From Myroides oncorhynchi (lineage in GTDB: Bacteria; Bacteroidota; Bacteroidia; Flavobacteriales; Flavobacteriaceae), in the NCBI RefSeq assembly GCF_020905415.1, contig NZ_JAJJMP010000001.1, positions 1,127,501-1,191,500 on the forward strand: 64,000 bases of DNA, given 5' to 3'. The translations under genes were made by a program, and so were the position numbers. Within the stretch, counting starts at the first letter, position 1. The number at the start of each line of letters is the position of its first letter. Positions 37,691 to 47,815 of the stretch are shown one piece after another. Under the pieces are notes generated by a model. The model did no database searches. It saw only the letters and a list, made by a program, of their open reading frames with translations, and was not told the DNA's origin.

Positions 37691-39506
37691 GGGGCTGTCT
37701 CATTGCAAAAAGAGACAGCTCTCTTTGTTCTGATATTTTAGATATTGTTTTTAGAGGATTTTCTTAAAATATGCAAACCTCAGAGGATTGAAAAAGGATA
37801 TTAAAGAAAAAAGGAACTAAAAGAGCCTTTTTAGGCAGCTCTCTTTCTAATATTTTGTACAATTGCCAATAATCCCCATTCTATTGCGACTTTTTCCTTA
37901 CCACGAAGCATAAATCGGCGGAACCCATGGTTCTGTTTAATGTTTCCGAAAACTGTTTCTACATCGTGACACCTTTGTGTACGCTTGTCAACACCTTCTT
38001 TTGTAGTGAGTAATTTACTTGCTTTTTTTCGGTGTCGTTGTAATTCAAAGTTTATTTCTATAGTCCGATTGCCTTTTGCTTTATGGCATACACCATTTAA
38101 AGGACAACCTTGACAATTTTTAGCTTGATATTGCCTTAATGTTTGGATAAAGCCTGTAGTTGTAGCTTTTGTTGTATCTCCAATATAGTGCATTTCTTGT
38201 CCCATAGGACATACAAAATAATCACCTTTGTGTTGGTAAAATAATTTATCTGTTGCAAAAGGCTTTGTACTTTGCTTAGCATTCTTCCTGGTTTTTTTTT
38301 CTACTTGTTCTTGCTCTTGCTCAAAAGTATTATACTTCACAAAAGCTTTAATTTGTTGATCCTCTAAATAGGTGTAATTTTCTTGACTACCATACCCTGC
38401 GTCTGCTATAACAGACTTTGGATATTCGCCATAATTCTCTTTGAATTTTTCTAAGTGAGGTATTAATGTAGTTGTATCAGTTGGGTTTGAATGTATACTA
38501 TAGGCAAGGATATATTGATTGTTGGTTGATATTTGAACATTGTAGCCTGCTTTTAGAAAACCACTATTCATATGATCTTCCTTCATACGCATAAAAGTAG
38601 CATCCTTATCTGTTTTAGAATAAGAATTGCGATCTTCTAGTATAGCTTCATGCTCTTGGTACTCTTGAATTTTTGTAGGGTACTCTTTGCTGATATACTT
38701 AAGTTTGTTCTTTACTTTCTGGTCAACATCTGGATTGTCTTTTAACGCTGCATTTAATGTGTCAATGGCTTGATTTATAGTCTCTGCATCTATTTTCTTA
38801 AAGTCTGGGGGTGGTGGAAGTTCACTTTCTTGTCTGGCAATAGAGTCTGCATAACCCCATATTTCTAGAATCTGCTGAACCATCTTTTCTTTATAATTTG
38901 AAATAGCTTTCTTCCAAACAAAGGTGAATTTATTAGCATTGGCCTCGATTTTAGTTCCATCAATATAAGCCTCTTCAATACTAATAAAACCTTCCGCTAT
39001 GAATAACTCAACAACCTGAGTAAAGATTTGCTCTATATAATCCTTAAGTTTTGAAGAGCGAAAACGATTAATTGTATTGTGGTCTGGGTAGGACATACCA
39101 CTTAACCACATATAATGAACATTCTCTAAACAGGCTTGCTCAAGCTTGCGACTACTGTACACATTGTTTAGGTAACCATAAATTAGAACCTTTAGTAACA
39201 TCTTTGGATGATAACTGATACCACCACATTTAGAGTAGCTATCATATAAGCTTTCTAAGTCTAACTTATCTATTACTGTATTAATAATACGTACAGGATG
39301 TAACTTAGGGATAAAATCATCTAAGGAATGAGGAATTAAGCTCATTTGATTCTGAGCGTAGTATTTAAATCTAGGGGATTGTTTTGCCATAAACACATTG
39401 ATTTATCAACTTAAAAATACTGATAATCAACTAAATAAACAAATAATAAGAGTGTAAATATACTAAATATGACTAAAAAAAGAGGCTGTCTTTATGAGAC
39501 AGCCCC
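37691..39506 (-). mobile_element. IS1182-family insertion sequence, complete
   Basis: A 1816-bp element with inverted ends starting GGGGCTGTCTCAT on both sides (37691-37703 and the complement of 39494-39506). Each end also contains its own hairpin (GCTGTCTC...GAGACAGC on the left, GGCTGTCT...AGACAGCC on the right) resembling a terminator. One intact transposase gene fills it on the minus strand. No target duplication is visible (AAAA on the left, GTAC on the right). It sits between convergent batE and cvpA and breaks no gene. Confidence 0.88.
37831..39396 (-). CDS. IS1182-family transposase
   Basis: A 521-aa DDE transposase. The N-terminal DUF772-type domain reads FIPKLHPVRIINTVID...YHPKMLLKVLIYGYLNNVYSSRKLEQAC. 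Catalytic candidates are Asp in AYIDGTKIEANA, Asp in VIADAGYGSQ and Glu in RCHDVETVFGNIKQNHGFRR. A Cys cluster (CPMGQEM, CQGCPLNGVC) precedes the last block, as is usual. Full length and uninterrupted, so the element may be active. A start at the second Met (39390) is also possible. Confidence 0.95.
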   Translation of the reverse strand: MFMAKQSPRFKYYAQNQMSLIPHSLDDFIPKLHPVRIINTVIDKLDLESLYDSYSKCGGISYHPKMLLKVLIYGYLNNVYSSRKLEQACLENVHYMWLSGMSYPDHNTINRFRSSKLKDYIEQIFTQVVELFIAEGFISIEEAYIDGTKIEANANKFTFVWKKAISNYKEKMVQQILEIWGYADSIARQESELPPPPDFKKIDAETINQAIDTLNAALKDNPDVDQKVKNKLKYISKEYPTKIQEYQEHEAILEDRNSYSKTDKDATFMRMKEDHMNSGFLKAGYNVQISTNNQYILAYSIHSNPTDTTTLIPHLEKFKENYGEYPKSVIADAGYGSQENYTYLEDQQIKAFVKYNTFEQEQEQVEKKTRKNAKQSTKPFATDKLFYQHKGDYFVCPMGQEMHYIGDTTKATTTGFIQTLRQYQAKNCQGCPLNGVCHKAKGNRTIEINFELQRHRKKASKLLTTKEGVDKRTQRCHDVETVFGNIKQNHGFRRFMLRGKEKVAIEWGLLAIVQNIRKRAA

Positions 39507-39544
39507 GTACTATTGTCGATGTAGATTGTCGATAATGATGGTAG

Positions 39545-40096
39545 TTACTGTACAGAAACAGGTTGTTGTTCATTTACCTCTTTCAATAGGTCAATGCTCT
39601 TGCTGAATAGAGATTTTACCAAATCATATAAGCTAGGAAGAATAGACTCTGATAATGTCATATATATCTTATAACTCACAGAGTTCATCAATGTATCATG
39701 TTGAACAAAAGTGAATATATTATTAATCTCATCAAATATAGATAAGAATATACTTCCTATTAAAACAACAATCAAAATCTGAAATACTGCTCCAAATACT
39801 CGATTAAAGAACCCTAAAAAAACAGTCTCAAAAAACTTAGTCACCACCTTCGCTACAAATCTAGCTGCTAGAATAGCTAAAAAGAAAGCAACAACAAAAG
39901 CCAATAATGGGATTGATGGCGATTCCCATCCTAATGAATTCATTAAGAAATCCTTAATGATATTAGAGAATTTTAGAGCTCCTATCATTCCTATAAATAA
40001 AGATAAGAAAGAAACTACAGAGATGAATAAACCATCCTTTGCTCCTTTAAATATGGCAAAGCCAATAGCAATAAGGAATAAAAAATCTAAAAACAT
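39545..40096 (-). CDS. CvpA family membrane protein
   Basis: A 183-aa inner-membrane protein with four predicted helices (residues about 2-20, 26-44, 63-85, 101-122) and the family motif DGLFISVVSFLSLFIGM. CvpA proteins are linked to colicin V export and to envelope stress resistance in other bacteria; function here inferred. It diverges from the 118-aa gene and ends 38 nt from the IS1182 element. Confidence 0.85.
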   Translation of the reverse strand: MFLDFLFLIAIGFAIFKGAKDGLFISVVSFLSLFIGMIGALKFSNIIKDFLMNSLGWESPSIPLLAFVVAFFLAILAARFVAKVVTKFFETVFLGFFNRVFGAVFQILIVVLIGSIFLSIFDEINNIFTFVQHDTLMNSVSYKIYMTLSESILPSLYDLVKSLFSKSIDLLKEVNEQQPVSVQ

Positions 40097-40190
40097 AATA
40101 ACTCTAAATCTATTTTGATGCGAAGATATTATAAATCTATCAATTACAATAAAGCAATAATAGTATCTTTGCTCCTATATAAATAACATT

Positions 40191-40547
40191 ATGGCAAGAG
40201 ATGAACAATTAAAAGTTAGATGGGACGCCGTGGTTCAGAAGGTATCTGATCGTTTTGGTGACGGAGAAACACTAGACTTAGAAGCTATCATATATTTAAT
40301 CGGAGTACAAGAATTAGGTAAAATCAAAAAGAGATATAAAAAAGACGACAAACTTAATCTGATGCATATTGCAATATGTCGTTTATTAGAACCTTATGGT
40401 TATTACGAGTTTGATCACTTCGATCAAGATGGATGGCCACACTACCACGTGAAAGAAAGCTTACCAAATCTTAAAGCTGGTGAACAGTCAGTTTTAATGA
40501 AAGAAGCTATTGTAAACTACTTTTTAGAAAGCAAGTTTATTAACTAA
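40191..40547 (+). CDS. conserved hypothetical protein, 118 aa
   Basis: I do not recognise a named family. The protein is soluble and compact, with a helical N-terminus (EQLKVRWDAVVQKVSDRFG), a central IIYLIGVQELGKIKKRYKKDDKLNLMHIAICRLLEPYGYYEF pattern and a His/Trp/Tyr-rich turn (DQDGWPHYHV). A TATCTTTG octamer at 40164-40171 lies 20 nt upstream. Codon use resembles the neighbours, so it looks like a native gene between cvpA and pheS. Confidence 0.7.
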   Translation: MARDEQLKVRWDAVVQKVSDRFGDGETLDLEAIIYLIGVQELGKIKKRYKKDDKLNLMHIAICRLLEPYGYYEFDHFDQDGWPHYHVKESLPNLKAGEQSVLMKEAIVNYFLESKFIN

Positions 40548-40584
40548 CTATAGTAACAATTAATAAAATTATAGGGCTTTATAA

Positions 40585-40615
40585 TTTTATGTCTAATTGA
40601 AAAGCAGTAAATTTG
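40585..40615 (+). promoter_or_regulatory. pheS promoter
   Basis: TTTT (40585-40588), exactly 19 nt, TAAATTTG (40608-40615): one mismatch from consensus, placed 19 nt before the ATG at 40634. It argues against the in-frame start at 40613, which would fall inside the -7 element. Confidence 0.65.
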
Positions 40616-40633
40616 CTTTTTACTTTACTTAAG

Positions 40634-41650
40634 ATGATAGATAAAATAAAGGAATACATCGGTGAGGCGGAATACTTTACCACTGATAACAAAGAGACGC
40701 TTGAAGCATTTAGAATAAAATTCTTATCTAAAAAGGGAATTTTAAACGACTTATTTGCACACTTTAAAACTGTGTCTAATGAGCAAAAGAAAGAGTTTGG
40801 TCAAGCTATCAATCTATTAAAAAACACTGTCGAGAATAAAGTAAAATCTATTCAAGATGAACTAGAATCTAAAGATGTACAAGGTCTTTACGGTGACTTG
40901 ACACGTCCTGGATACCCTTTAGACTTAGGTTCTAGACACCCAATATCTCTAGTTAAAAACCAAATTGTAGATATTTTTAATAACATTGGTTTTAATATTT
41001 CTGAAGGGCCAGAGATTGAAGATGACTGGCATAACTTCTCTGCGTTGAACTTCCCAGAGTATCACCCTGCGCGTGATATGCAAGATACGTTCTTCGTTCA
41101 GACTAATCCAGAACAACTATTGCGTACACATACATCTTCTGTACAGACTCGTTATATGGAGAAGAATACACCACCATTGAGAACTATATCTCCAGGGCGT
41201 GTATTCAGAAACGAAGCTATATCATCTCGTTCACACTGTATATTCCACCAAGTAGAAGGTCTTTACATTGATAAAGATGTTTCTTTTGCTGACTTAAAAC
41301 AGACTTTGTTATACTTCACGAAAGAGATGTTTGGTAAATCTAAGATTAGACTACGTCCATCATACTTCCCATTTACTGAGCCTAGTGCTGAGGTAGATAT
41401 CTACTGGGGATTAAAGACTGAGACAGACTACCGTATTACTAAAGGTACTGGATGGTTAGAAATAATGGGATGTGGTATGGTTGACCCTAACGTTCTTAAG
41501 AACTGTAATATCGACCCTACTGAGTACAGTGGTTTTGCCTTTGGTATGGGGATAGAGCGTATTGCTATGCTGTTATACCAAATCGGAGATATCCGTATGT
41601 TCTTTGAGAACGATGTACGTTTCTTAGAACAATTTAAATCGAACTTCTAA
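40634..41650 (+). CDS. pheS: phenylalanyl-tRNA synthetase alpha subunit
   Basis: Catalytic alpha subunit of the alpha2beta2 PheRS. The N-terminal coiled coil covers about 1-85, followed by the class II core: [34 protein letters not shown], motif 2 ([23 protein letters not shown]) and motif 3 ([19 protein letters not shown]). 338 aa from ATG 40634, the usual length. pheT is not adjacent, as is common in this phylum. A terminator follows directly. Confidence 0.96.
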   Translation: MIDKIKEYIGEAEYFTTDNKETLEAFRIKFLSKKGILNDLFAHFKTVSNEQKKEFGQAINLLKNTVENKVKSIQDELESKDVQGLYGDLTRPGYPLDLGSRHPISLVKNQIVDIFNNIGFNISEGPEIEDDWHNFSALNFPEYHPARDMQDTFFVQTNPEQLLRTHTSSVQTRYMEKNTPPLRTISPGRVFRNEAISSRSHCIFHQVEGLYIDKDVSFADLKQTLLYFTKEMFGKSKIRLRPSYFPFTEPSAEVDIYWGLKTETDYRITKGTGWLEIMGCGMVDPNVLKNCNIDPTEYSGFAFGMGIERIAMLLYQIGDIRMFFENDVRFLEQFKSNF

Positions 41651-41670
41651 TAAGAAAACGATATATACTA

Positions 41671-41706
41671 AAAACACCTCATCTGATCTAGATGAGGTGT
41701 TTTTTT
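41671..41706 (+). terminator. terminator of pheS
   Basis: Stem AAACACCTCATCT/AGATGAGGTGTTT with loop GATCT and a T-run. Confidence 0.88.
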
Positions 41707-41786
41707 ATACCCTTATACATATAAGCCCTTATAATCACAACATGGATCATAAGGACTGTTTATATCTAAAAATAAATGATAATTAA

Positions 41787-44273
41787 CTAAAAGCTTTTCT
41801 TCACTCCTATCATAATACCATCTTTAGCAAATGACCCTCCCTGATAAGAGCGTACGTAGTCTATACGGAAGAAATTAATCTTTCCAAATCCGAAGTTAGA
41901 CAAACCGGCTGTAAACTCGTGATATGGCTTTATATCACTTACCATAGCATTGTGGTATCCTAGTACTACATTCCACCCCGTCTCTCTTAACAAAGGAACC
42001 TTATTAATTAAGAATCCTTTAAAATCATACTCAAAATGACTCTCTACATAAGACTTATTTGTACTCAGAGCATAATACGGTAATAGATTAAACGAAGTCA
42101 GTCTATCATTCGTGATATTTAGATGAGTCTCGTTACCTGTGAAATGTTTTCTATCCACATAAGAGATTCCATCAGCACCAAAATATTTACCCATCAATAC
42201 ATTATACTCAAATCTCCCTTTATTACTCACCGTTAGTCCTTGGCTAAACCTAGCTTCCAGCTTATCGTATTCTAGCCCTTTATTACTACCACTAAATCCC
42301 TTTTCATAGTTCACCTCTATCAGAGGATAGCTAGGATTTCGCATATAGATACGCTTGTCAGGATAGCTTACATAGTTCATCCCTAATGATAGTGTAGTCC
42401 CTACTCTAAACTTGTATAAGTGATGATCTCTGATAGGGCTACTATTCATATCTAGAGGCGCTAGTGGGTCATTAGACGTATATGCTCTACCGCCTTTATA
42501 GAATGAGCCATTAGCATTATTATACAGAGGACTTCTATCCTCATACCCTATCGCAGTATGTACTTTTAGAGCCTCATTGAAGAACTGACCGTAATACCCT
42601 ACATATATATCATTGTGATTATAGTACTTCGCATAGTTCTTTCTCATTAATAGTGAGAATGCAGTATTTAGTAGCTCTGGTATATTCTCTTTATTATACT
42701 GATCTATTTTACTTCCTCCTTCTATATACACTGCTGATTTAGATTCCCCTTTAAACTGGCGCAATAACTTTCCATACACCCTCAGTCTATCAGAAGCAAA
42801 CCCATAGTCAAAACTAGCTCTACCATATGTATACCCTACCTTATCCTTATCATAGATAGAACCATATACATCTGTCTTCATATTGAACCCCTGCACAGTA
42901 TTAAATCCAGGCTTATCTATGCCTATTAATCCAGTATATCCAATACTATACTTATTATCTTCTCCTCTATAGTTATAACCACCGAATACATCACCTACTT
43001 TAAATCTATTATATTTTTTTCGAATACTATCTTTATACGCAGGAGACTCTTTCACTAGCCTTATACTATCCTTCACACGATAATCATTCAATTCTGTTTC
43101 TGACAAAGCAAATAATCTATTCTGCTCCCAGAAGTCATCCCCTTTCTTATTTACATCCTTTGCAAAAGATAAAATCTCTTTATCAAAACTCGCTCTAGTG
43201 AAGTTAGGTGTAAAGTTATAGTTGTTAAACACACTTAAAAACACTGCTTGTATCTGTACTCCTAATGCTCCAAACACTAAGTCAAGGTTCTGCGAGCGCT
43301 TCACCCAGCTCTTATTGTCCTCATTATAACTAAAGTTCTGACTCACATTGATTTCTTCTATCAGTGGTTGTTGTACACTTACACCTGTTACTTTTAAGTC
43401 TACACCATATATAGCTCCTATACCGTCTACTAGATAAATATCTCCAGAGAACACAGGCTGAGCAGCAGACTTAGGCATCACCTTGATCTTATTTATCAAT
43501 ACACCTTGATCTCTGAAGGTAGCCTCTAGCGTGTATTTATAGTATGAGAACGCTGCATCTGCTATCGGAGAGATTAGTTTAGTGTCCATCTCACCGATCA
43601 CGATATGATTATCATAGAAGTCATAGAATGACTCATCCGCAGTATTAAAGCTATATCCACTATTACTACCACTTACCTTAGACGCGATGATATGTTCCTT
43701 TAGTTTGTTCGGTTTTTGATACTTTAGGCTAGACACGGTCTCTGACAGATACACTATTCCTCTACCCAGTGAATCCACACCAGATAATCCACTTCCATTC
43801 ACCTGTACCTTCTTTTGAAAAAATTTAGACATCTTCAGCGTCTTCAACATCCCTTTAGAATAAAAATCTGCGGTAAAAGCAGACATACCTTCCGTATTCT
43901 TCTGTTTGTTCTTTATCGCTAGTCTGATCAAATCATCTGCAGGGTTCTTACCTGCCGTGATCACGATATCTTCTAATATAAAGTCTTCAGACTCCAGCAC
44001 CACATTTACCTCTTGGACAGCTCCAGTATGGGTAATATTCTTTCGCAACGTCTTATAGCCTAAGAATTGATATACGACTGTGTACTCCCCCTTCTGAGAT
44101 AGATTTAATTCATATAATCCCTGTTCATTACTTATTGTATTCTGTTGGCTTTTCTCTAGATATACCGTAGTATAACTAATGGGCTTACCCTCTTTGTCTT
44201 TTATACTTCCCTTTAGTTGACCGAATACAGCCAAACCAAACAGAAGCGTAAAAAGTGTAATAAATTGTTTCAT
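41787..44273 (-). CDS. DUF5686 / carboxypeptidase-like regulatory domain protein
   Basis: An 828-aa outer-membrane protein. After the signal peptide (ends LAVFGQ), residues about 20-105 form a CarboxypepD_reg-like domain (LKGSIKDKEGKPISYTTVYLE...LGYKTLRKN). The rest matches the DUF5686 layout: ITAGKNPADDLIRLAIKNK, then a long beta-strand region ending SYQGGSFAKDGIMIGVKKSF, consistent with a barrel. It is not a canonical TonB receptor (no plug motif seen). Function unknown; possibly cell-surface or transport related. Monocistronic. Confidence 0.85.
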   Translation of the reverse strand: MKQFITLFTLLFGLAVFGQLKGSIKDKEGKPISYTTVYLEKSQQNTISNEQGLYELNLSQKGEYTVVYQFLGYKTLRKNITHTGAVQEVNVVLESEDFILEDIVITAGKNPADDLIRLAIKNKQKNTEGMSAFTADFYSKGMLKTLKMSKFFQKKVQVNGSGLSGVDSLGRGIVYLSETVSSLKYQKPNKLKEHIIASKVSGSNSGYSFNTADESFYDFYDNHIVIGEMDTKLISPIADAAFSYYKYTLEATFRDQGVLINKIKVMPKSAAQPVFSGDIYLVDGIGAIYGVDLKVTGVSVQQPLIEEINVSQNFSYNEDNKSWVKRSQNLDLVFGALGVQIQAVFLSVFNNYNFTPNFTRASFDKEILSFAKDVNKKGDDFWEQNRLFALSETELNDYRVKDSIRLVKESPAYKDSIRKKYNRFKVGDVFGGYNYRGEDNKYSIGYTGLIGIDKPGFNTVQGFNMKTDVYGSIYDKDKVGYTYGRASFDYGFASDRLRVYGKLLRQFKGESKSAVYIEGGSKIDQYNKENIPELLNTAFSLLMRKNYAKYYNHNDIYVGYYGQFFNEALKVHTAIGYEDRSPLYNNANGSFYKGGRAYTSNDPLAPLDMNSSPIRDHHLYKFRVGTTLSLGMNYVSYPDKRIYMRNPSYPLIEVNYEKGFSGSNKGLEYDKLEARFSQGLTVSNKGRFEYNVLMGKYFGADGISYVDRKHFTGNETHLNITNDRLTSFNLLPYYALSTNKSYVESHFEYDFKGFLINKVPLLRETGWNVVLGYHNAMVSDIKPYHEFTAGLSNFGFGKINFFRIDYVRSYQGGSFAKDGIMIGVKKSF

Positions 44274-44581
44274 TGGTTAGGTTTTATTTAATACTAACTA
44301 TTAGTCAGTGTATTTATTGCATTGTTACACCTTGACTATTATATTGTTCTAAAAATGTCAACACTACATTGAGCCTCTATCTCTTATCAGTACCTCATCA
44401 CATCGCCAACTTCTATATTCATTGACTTCATACTACTACATCAACTCACAGAATAAGACAATACCTAAGTAGAGAAAGTTCTAAAGCGTTAATTAACTGT
44501 AAAAGAATTAGTCATTATAACATTAAATTCACCTTTAACTCATTCTCTTTTGTATTTTTGTCAGTTCAAACTAAACTACCT

Positions 44582-45634
44582 ATGTCAAGATTCAACCTAT
44601 TAACTGTAAAAGAAGTTCGCAGAGAAACTCCTAATGCAGTATCAATAGTATTTGATATTCCTGCCAACCTAAAAGAGGAATTTGCATTCACAGCAGGTCA
44701 ATATCTTAATATTAAATACCAACACGAGGGGAAAGAGATTCGTAGAGCTTACTCTATCTGCTCTACTCCTACTAGTGGAGAAGTACGTGTAGCAGTAAAA
44801 AAAGTAGAACACGGTGTGTTCTCTACTTTTGCAAACGAAACACTGAAAGCCGGTGATCAGCTAGAAGTAGAGAGCCCAGAAGGAAGATTCATGTTAGAGC
44901 CTAACCCTACTGTCGCGAATAACTATGCAGCATTTGTAGCAGGTAGTGGTATCACTCCTGTGATGGCTATCCTAAAGACAGTATTAGAACAAGAGCCTAA
45001 CAGCAAGTTCGTATTAGTATATGGAAACAAGAATGCTGAAGAAACAATATTCTACAAAGAATTACACGACTTACAAGCACAATATCCTGAACGTCTAAAT
45101 GTGTACTTCGTATACTCACGTATCAGAGAGAATGACTCTATCTTTGGGCGAATTGACAAAGCGAACATTAACTTCGTCGTAAACAATAAACATAAAGATA
45201 CTGCATTTGACCACTACTACTTATGCGGGCCAGAAGATATGATCAATACAGTGAGCACTACGCTTCAAGAGAAAGGTGTCTCTAAAGACAAAATCGCTTT
45301 TGAGATCTTTACTCCTAATACAGATGGTGTAGATCCTGTACAAGCAGACGGAGGTACTACTAGAGTAACTACACTAGTAGATGATGAAGAAACTACTTTT
45401 GAGATGCCGAAGAGCGAAGTATTGCTTAATGGTGTTCTTAAAGCAGGTGTTGACGCACCCTATTCTTGTCAAGGAGGTATCTGTAGCTCTTGTATGTGTA
45501 AGATAGTAAAAGGATCTGCTGTGATGAAAAAGAACAGTATCCTGTCTGACGACGAAATAGCAGACGGTATAATCCTATCGTGTCAAGCTATCGTTACTTC
45601 AGACGAAATTTATGTAGACTACGACGACGTTTAA
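44582..45634 (+). CDS. PaaE-like ferredoxin-NAD(P)H reductase with 2Fe-2S domain
   Basis: A 350-aa flavoprotein: FAD domain at about 1-105 (RRAYSICSTPTSGEVRVAVK), NAD domain at about 110-230 (AGSGITPVMAILKTVL ... YLCGPEDM), and a C-terminal plant-type ferredoxin domain with cluster Cys residues in CQGGICSSCMC and ILSCQA. This layout is that of PaaE, the reductase of phenylacetyl-CoA epoxidase, but no paaABCD genes are near, so its oxygenase partner is unknown. ATG 44582 is preferred; the TTG at 44558 falls in a TATTTTTG -7 octamer. Confidence 0.85.
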   Translation: MSRFNLLTVKEVRRETPNAVSIVFDIPANLKEEFAFTAGQYLNIKYQHEGKEIRRAYSICSTPTSGEVRVAVKKVEHGVFSTFANETLKAGDQLEVESPEGRFMLEPNPTVANNYAAFVAGSGITPVMAILKTVLEQEPNSKFVLVYGNKNAEETIFYKELHDLQAQYPERLNVYFVYSRIRENDSIFGRIDKANINFVVNNKHKDTAFDHYYLCGPEDMINTVSTTLQEKGVSKDKIAFEIFTPNTDGVDPVQADGGTTRVTTLVDDEETTFEMPKSEVLLNGVLKAGVDAPYSCQGGICSSCMCKIVKGSAVMKKNSILSDDEIADGIILSCQAIVTSDEIYVDYDDV

Positions 45635-45655
45635 TAGACGTATATATAATATACT

Positions 45656-45684
45656 AGCTCTCCCACAGTGGAGAGCTTTTTTTG
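45656..45684 (+). terminator. terminator of the PaaE-like gene
   Basis: Stem AGCTCTCC/GGAGAGCT (45656-45663 with 45670-45677) followed by a T-run. Confidence 0.85.
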
Positions 45685-45756
45685 TTGCACTCTTTACTAT
45701 AATCAACATATACTACACAAGTAATAGATCTCTCTCATAGCCGTAAATTTGACACC

Positions 45757-46320
45757 CTACCTCTTATCTAACTTCCTCCAATAGTCTAATACATAATCCT
45801 GAACAGTATTAGGTAATGTACTAAAATTAGAACTGTACGTATCATCTGTAAAGTTTGAACTAGATGTACTAGATACCCAATACAACTGATGCTTGTGAAA
45901 CAATAAGCCTATAATCTCAATAGGGTTATCCATATCACCCCTATTATTTCGCGTATATATAAATAATGCATCGACTAAACCATCTTTCTCTACATCATTA
46001 AATGCCTTGCGGTTATTATAAACAGAAGTAACGATACCCTCATCAGCTATTACTTTATTAACTTTAAGTTCCCACTTATCGTTCTCTTTAGTGAATTGCT
46101 GTATATAGAGTATATCCTGCTCTTCTTCTCGTTTATTCTTAGCGAAGACAAATATGTTCTCTTCTTTAGAACCATTTATTCGATCTACCAGAAGCACCCT
46201 GTCTCCTTTATAAGGAAAGTCTGACTTCTCAAAAGAAGATTTATTTACAGCAATATCTGTAATCTGAGCGGATACCAAAGATGTCGCACAGATAAATAAT
46301 AAACATAATAATCTCTTCAT
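45757..46320 (-). CDS. secreted hypothetical protein, 187 aa
   Basis: Not recognised. The start at 46320 gives a clean signal peptide MKRLLCLLFICATSLVSAQ; the upstream in-frame extension is not supported. The mature part has mixed strands (VLLVDRINGSKEENIFVFAKN, WELKVNKVIADEGIVTSV, GLVDALFIYTRNNRG) and resembles M949/RS01-type surface modules only loosely, so no family is claimed. It lies between the PaaE-like gene and argH, downstream of neither. Confidence 0.65.
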   Translation of the reverse strand: MKRLLCLLFICATSLVSAQITDIAVNKSSFEKSDFPYKGDRVLLVDRINGSKEENIFVFAKNKREEEQDILYIQQFTKENDKWELKVNKVIADEGIVTSVYNNRKAFNDVEKDGLVDALFIYTRNNRGDMDNPIEIIGLLFHKHQLYWVSSTSSSNFTDDTYSSNFSTLPNTVQDYVLDYWRKLDKR

Positions 46321-46480
46321 TATCTTCTTTTTAAGAACATTAAAGATAATTAAATAAAACAAAAAAGAGCTGCACAAAGTTTATCACTTCATACAACTCT
46401 TAATCAATTATAGTTAACATTGATAAATTAATAAATAGCAAGAGGCCCTCCCACCGCGTGGAAAAGCCTCTTTCAATCTA

Positions 46481-47812
46481 TCACAACACTAAACTTACTA
46501 GTTTCTCATTTACTTGGTCAAAGTTGAATGCCCCATATACACGGTCAAACTCTCCTTTGATTGCATCGTTCATCAGGTTACCTACACTACCTTCGTGTGT
46601 ATGATTTACCTCTTTTGACGGTTGATAAGTACCTGCCTCTATCGACAGCCCTATCTCTTTATATGCTTCTCTAAATGGCATCCCTTTTAGCACATATTCA
46701 TTCACGACCTCAACACTAAACAAATAGTCGTATTTCGGATCGCTTAATATCTCTTTATTCACCTCTATATTATCTAACATCAGTCTCAAGATATCTAAAC
46801 ACTCTTTTAACGATGTAAAAGCAGGAAATAAATTCTCTTTTAACAACTGAAGATCCCTGTGGTATCCAGAAGGCAAATTAGTAGTCATTAAAGCTATTTC
46901 ATTAGGCAAAGCTTGTATCTTATTACATTTTGACCTAATTAGCTCTAATACGTCAGGATTCTTCTTATGAGGCATAATACTCGAGCCTGTAGTCAAATGA
47001 TCTGGGAATTTGATAAAGCCCATATTCTGACTCATATATAGACAACCATCCATCGCGAACTTCGCTAAAGTAGCCGCTATAGAACTTAGTCCCTGTGCTA
47101 ATATACGCTCTGTCTTCCCTCTCCCCATCTGAGCATAGACCACATTATAGTTCATAGATTGAAATCCTAATAGATCTGTAGTCATCTGCCTATTTAATGG
47201 GAATGACGAACCATAACCTGCAGCAGATCCTAACGGATTCTTATTCGTTACTTTCCACGCTGCTAACATCATCTCTAGATCATCTACTAAACTCTCTGCA
47301 TATGCTCCAAACCACAATCCAAATGAAGAAGGCATCGCTATCTGCAGGTGAGTATACCCAGGTAATAAGACATCTTTATACTGATTACTCAACTGCTGTA
47401 GCGTATCGAACACCTCTTTAGTCTTGATCACTATCTCTTCTATCTCATGGCGAAAATAAAGTTTAAGGTCTACTAATACTTGGTCGTTTCTTGAACGTCC
47501 TGAATGTATCTTTTTACCAGCGTCACCTATTCTTCTAGTCAATAACAACTCTACTTGAGAGTGTATATCTTCTACATCATCTTCTATCTCGAATTGACCA
47601 GCTAATATCTCTTGGTATATTTGTTTTAATTCTTTTTGAATCACTACTAAATCTTCTGACTCTAGTAATCCTATGCTTTCTAACATCTGTGTATGTGCCA
47701 GTGACCCCATAACGTCAAATGCCGCAAGGTTCATATCTAACACTCTATCTTGTCCTACTGTGAAAGTGTCTACAGAACTATCTACAGTAGTATTCTTTTG
47801 CCATAATTTCAT
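46481..47812 (-). CDS. argH: argininosuccinate lyase
   Basis: Last step of arginine synthesis: argininosuccinate to arginine and fumarate. Fumarase-superfamily signature GSSIMPHKKNP at 276-286, HSGRSRNDQV at 103-112 and the catalytic-His block PGYTHLQIAMP at 151-161. 443 aa, typical. Last gene of the arg operon, starting 3 nt after argE. A GC-rich hairpin (AGAGGC...GCCTCT, 46441-46474) follows but lacks a T-run on this strand. Confidence 0.97.
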   Translation of the reverse strand: MKLWQKNTTVDSSVDTFTVGQDRVLDMNLAAFDVMGSLAHTQMLESIGLLESEDLVVIQKELKQIYQEILAGQFEIEDDVEDIHSQVELLLTRRIGDAGKKIHSGRSRNDQVLVDLKLYFRHEIEEIVIKTKEVFDTLQQLSNQYKDVLLPGYTHLQIAMPSSFGLWFGAYAESLVDDLEMMLAAWKVTNKNPLGSAAGYGSSFPLNRQMTTDLLGFQSMNYNVVYAQMGRGKTERILAQGLSSIAATLAKFAMDGCLYMSQNMGFIKFPDHLTTGSSIMPHKKNPDVLELIRSKCNKIQALPNEIALMTTNLPSGYHRDLQLLKENLFPAFTSLKECLDILRLMLDNIEVNKEILSDPKYDYLFSVEVVNEYVLKGMPFREAYKEIGLSIEAGTYQPSKEVNHTHEGSVGNLMNDAIKGEFDRVYGAFNFDQVNEKLVSLVL

Positions 47813-47815
47813 TTG

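Noticed and set aside
46441..46474. Terminator for argH
   Set aside because: The hairpin is GC-rich but has no T-run on the minus strand, so I did not call it a terminator.
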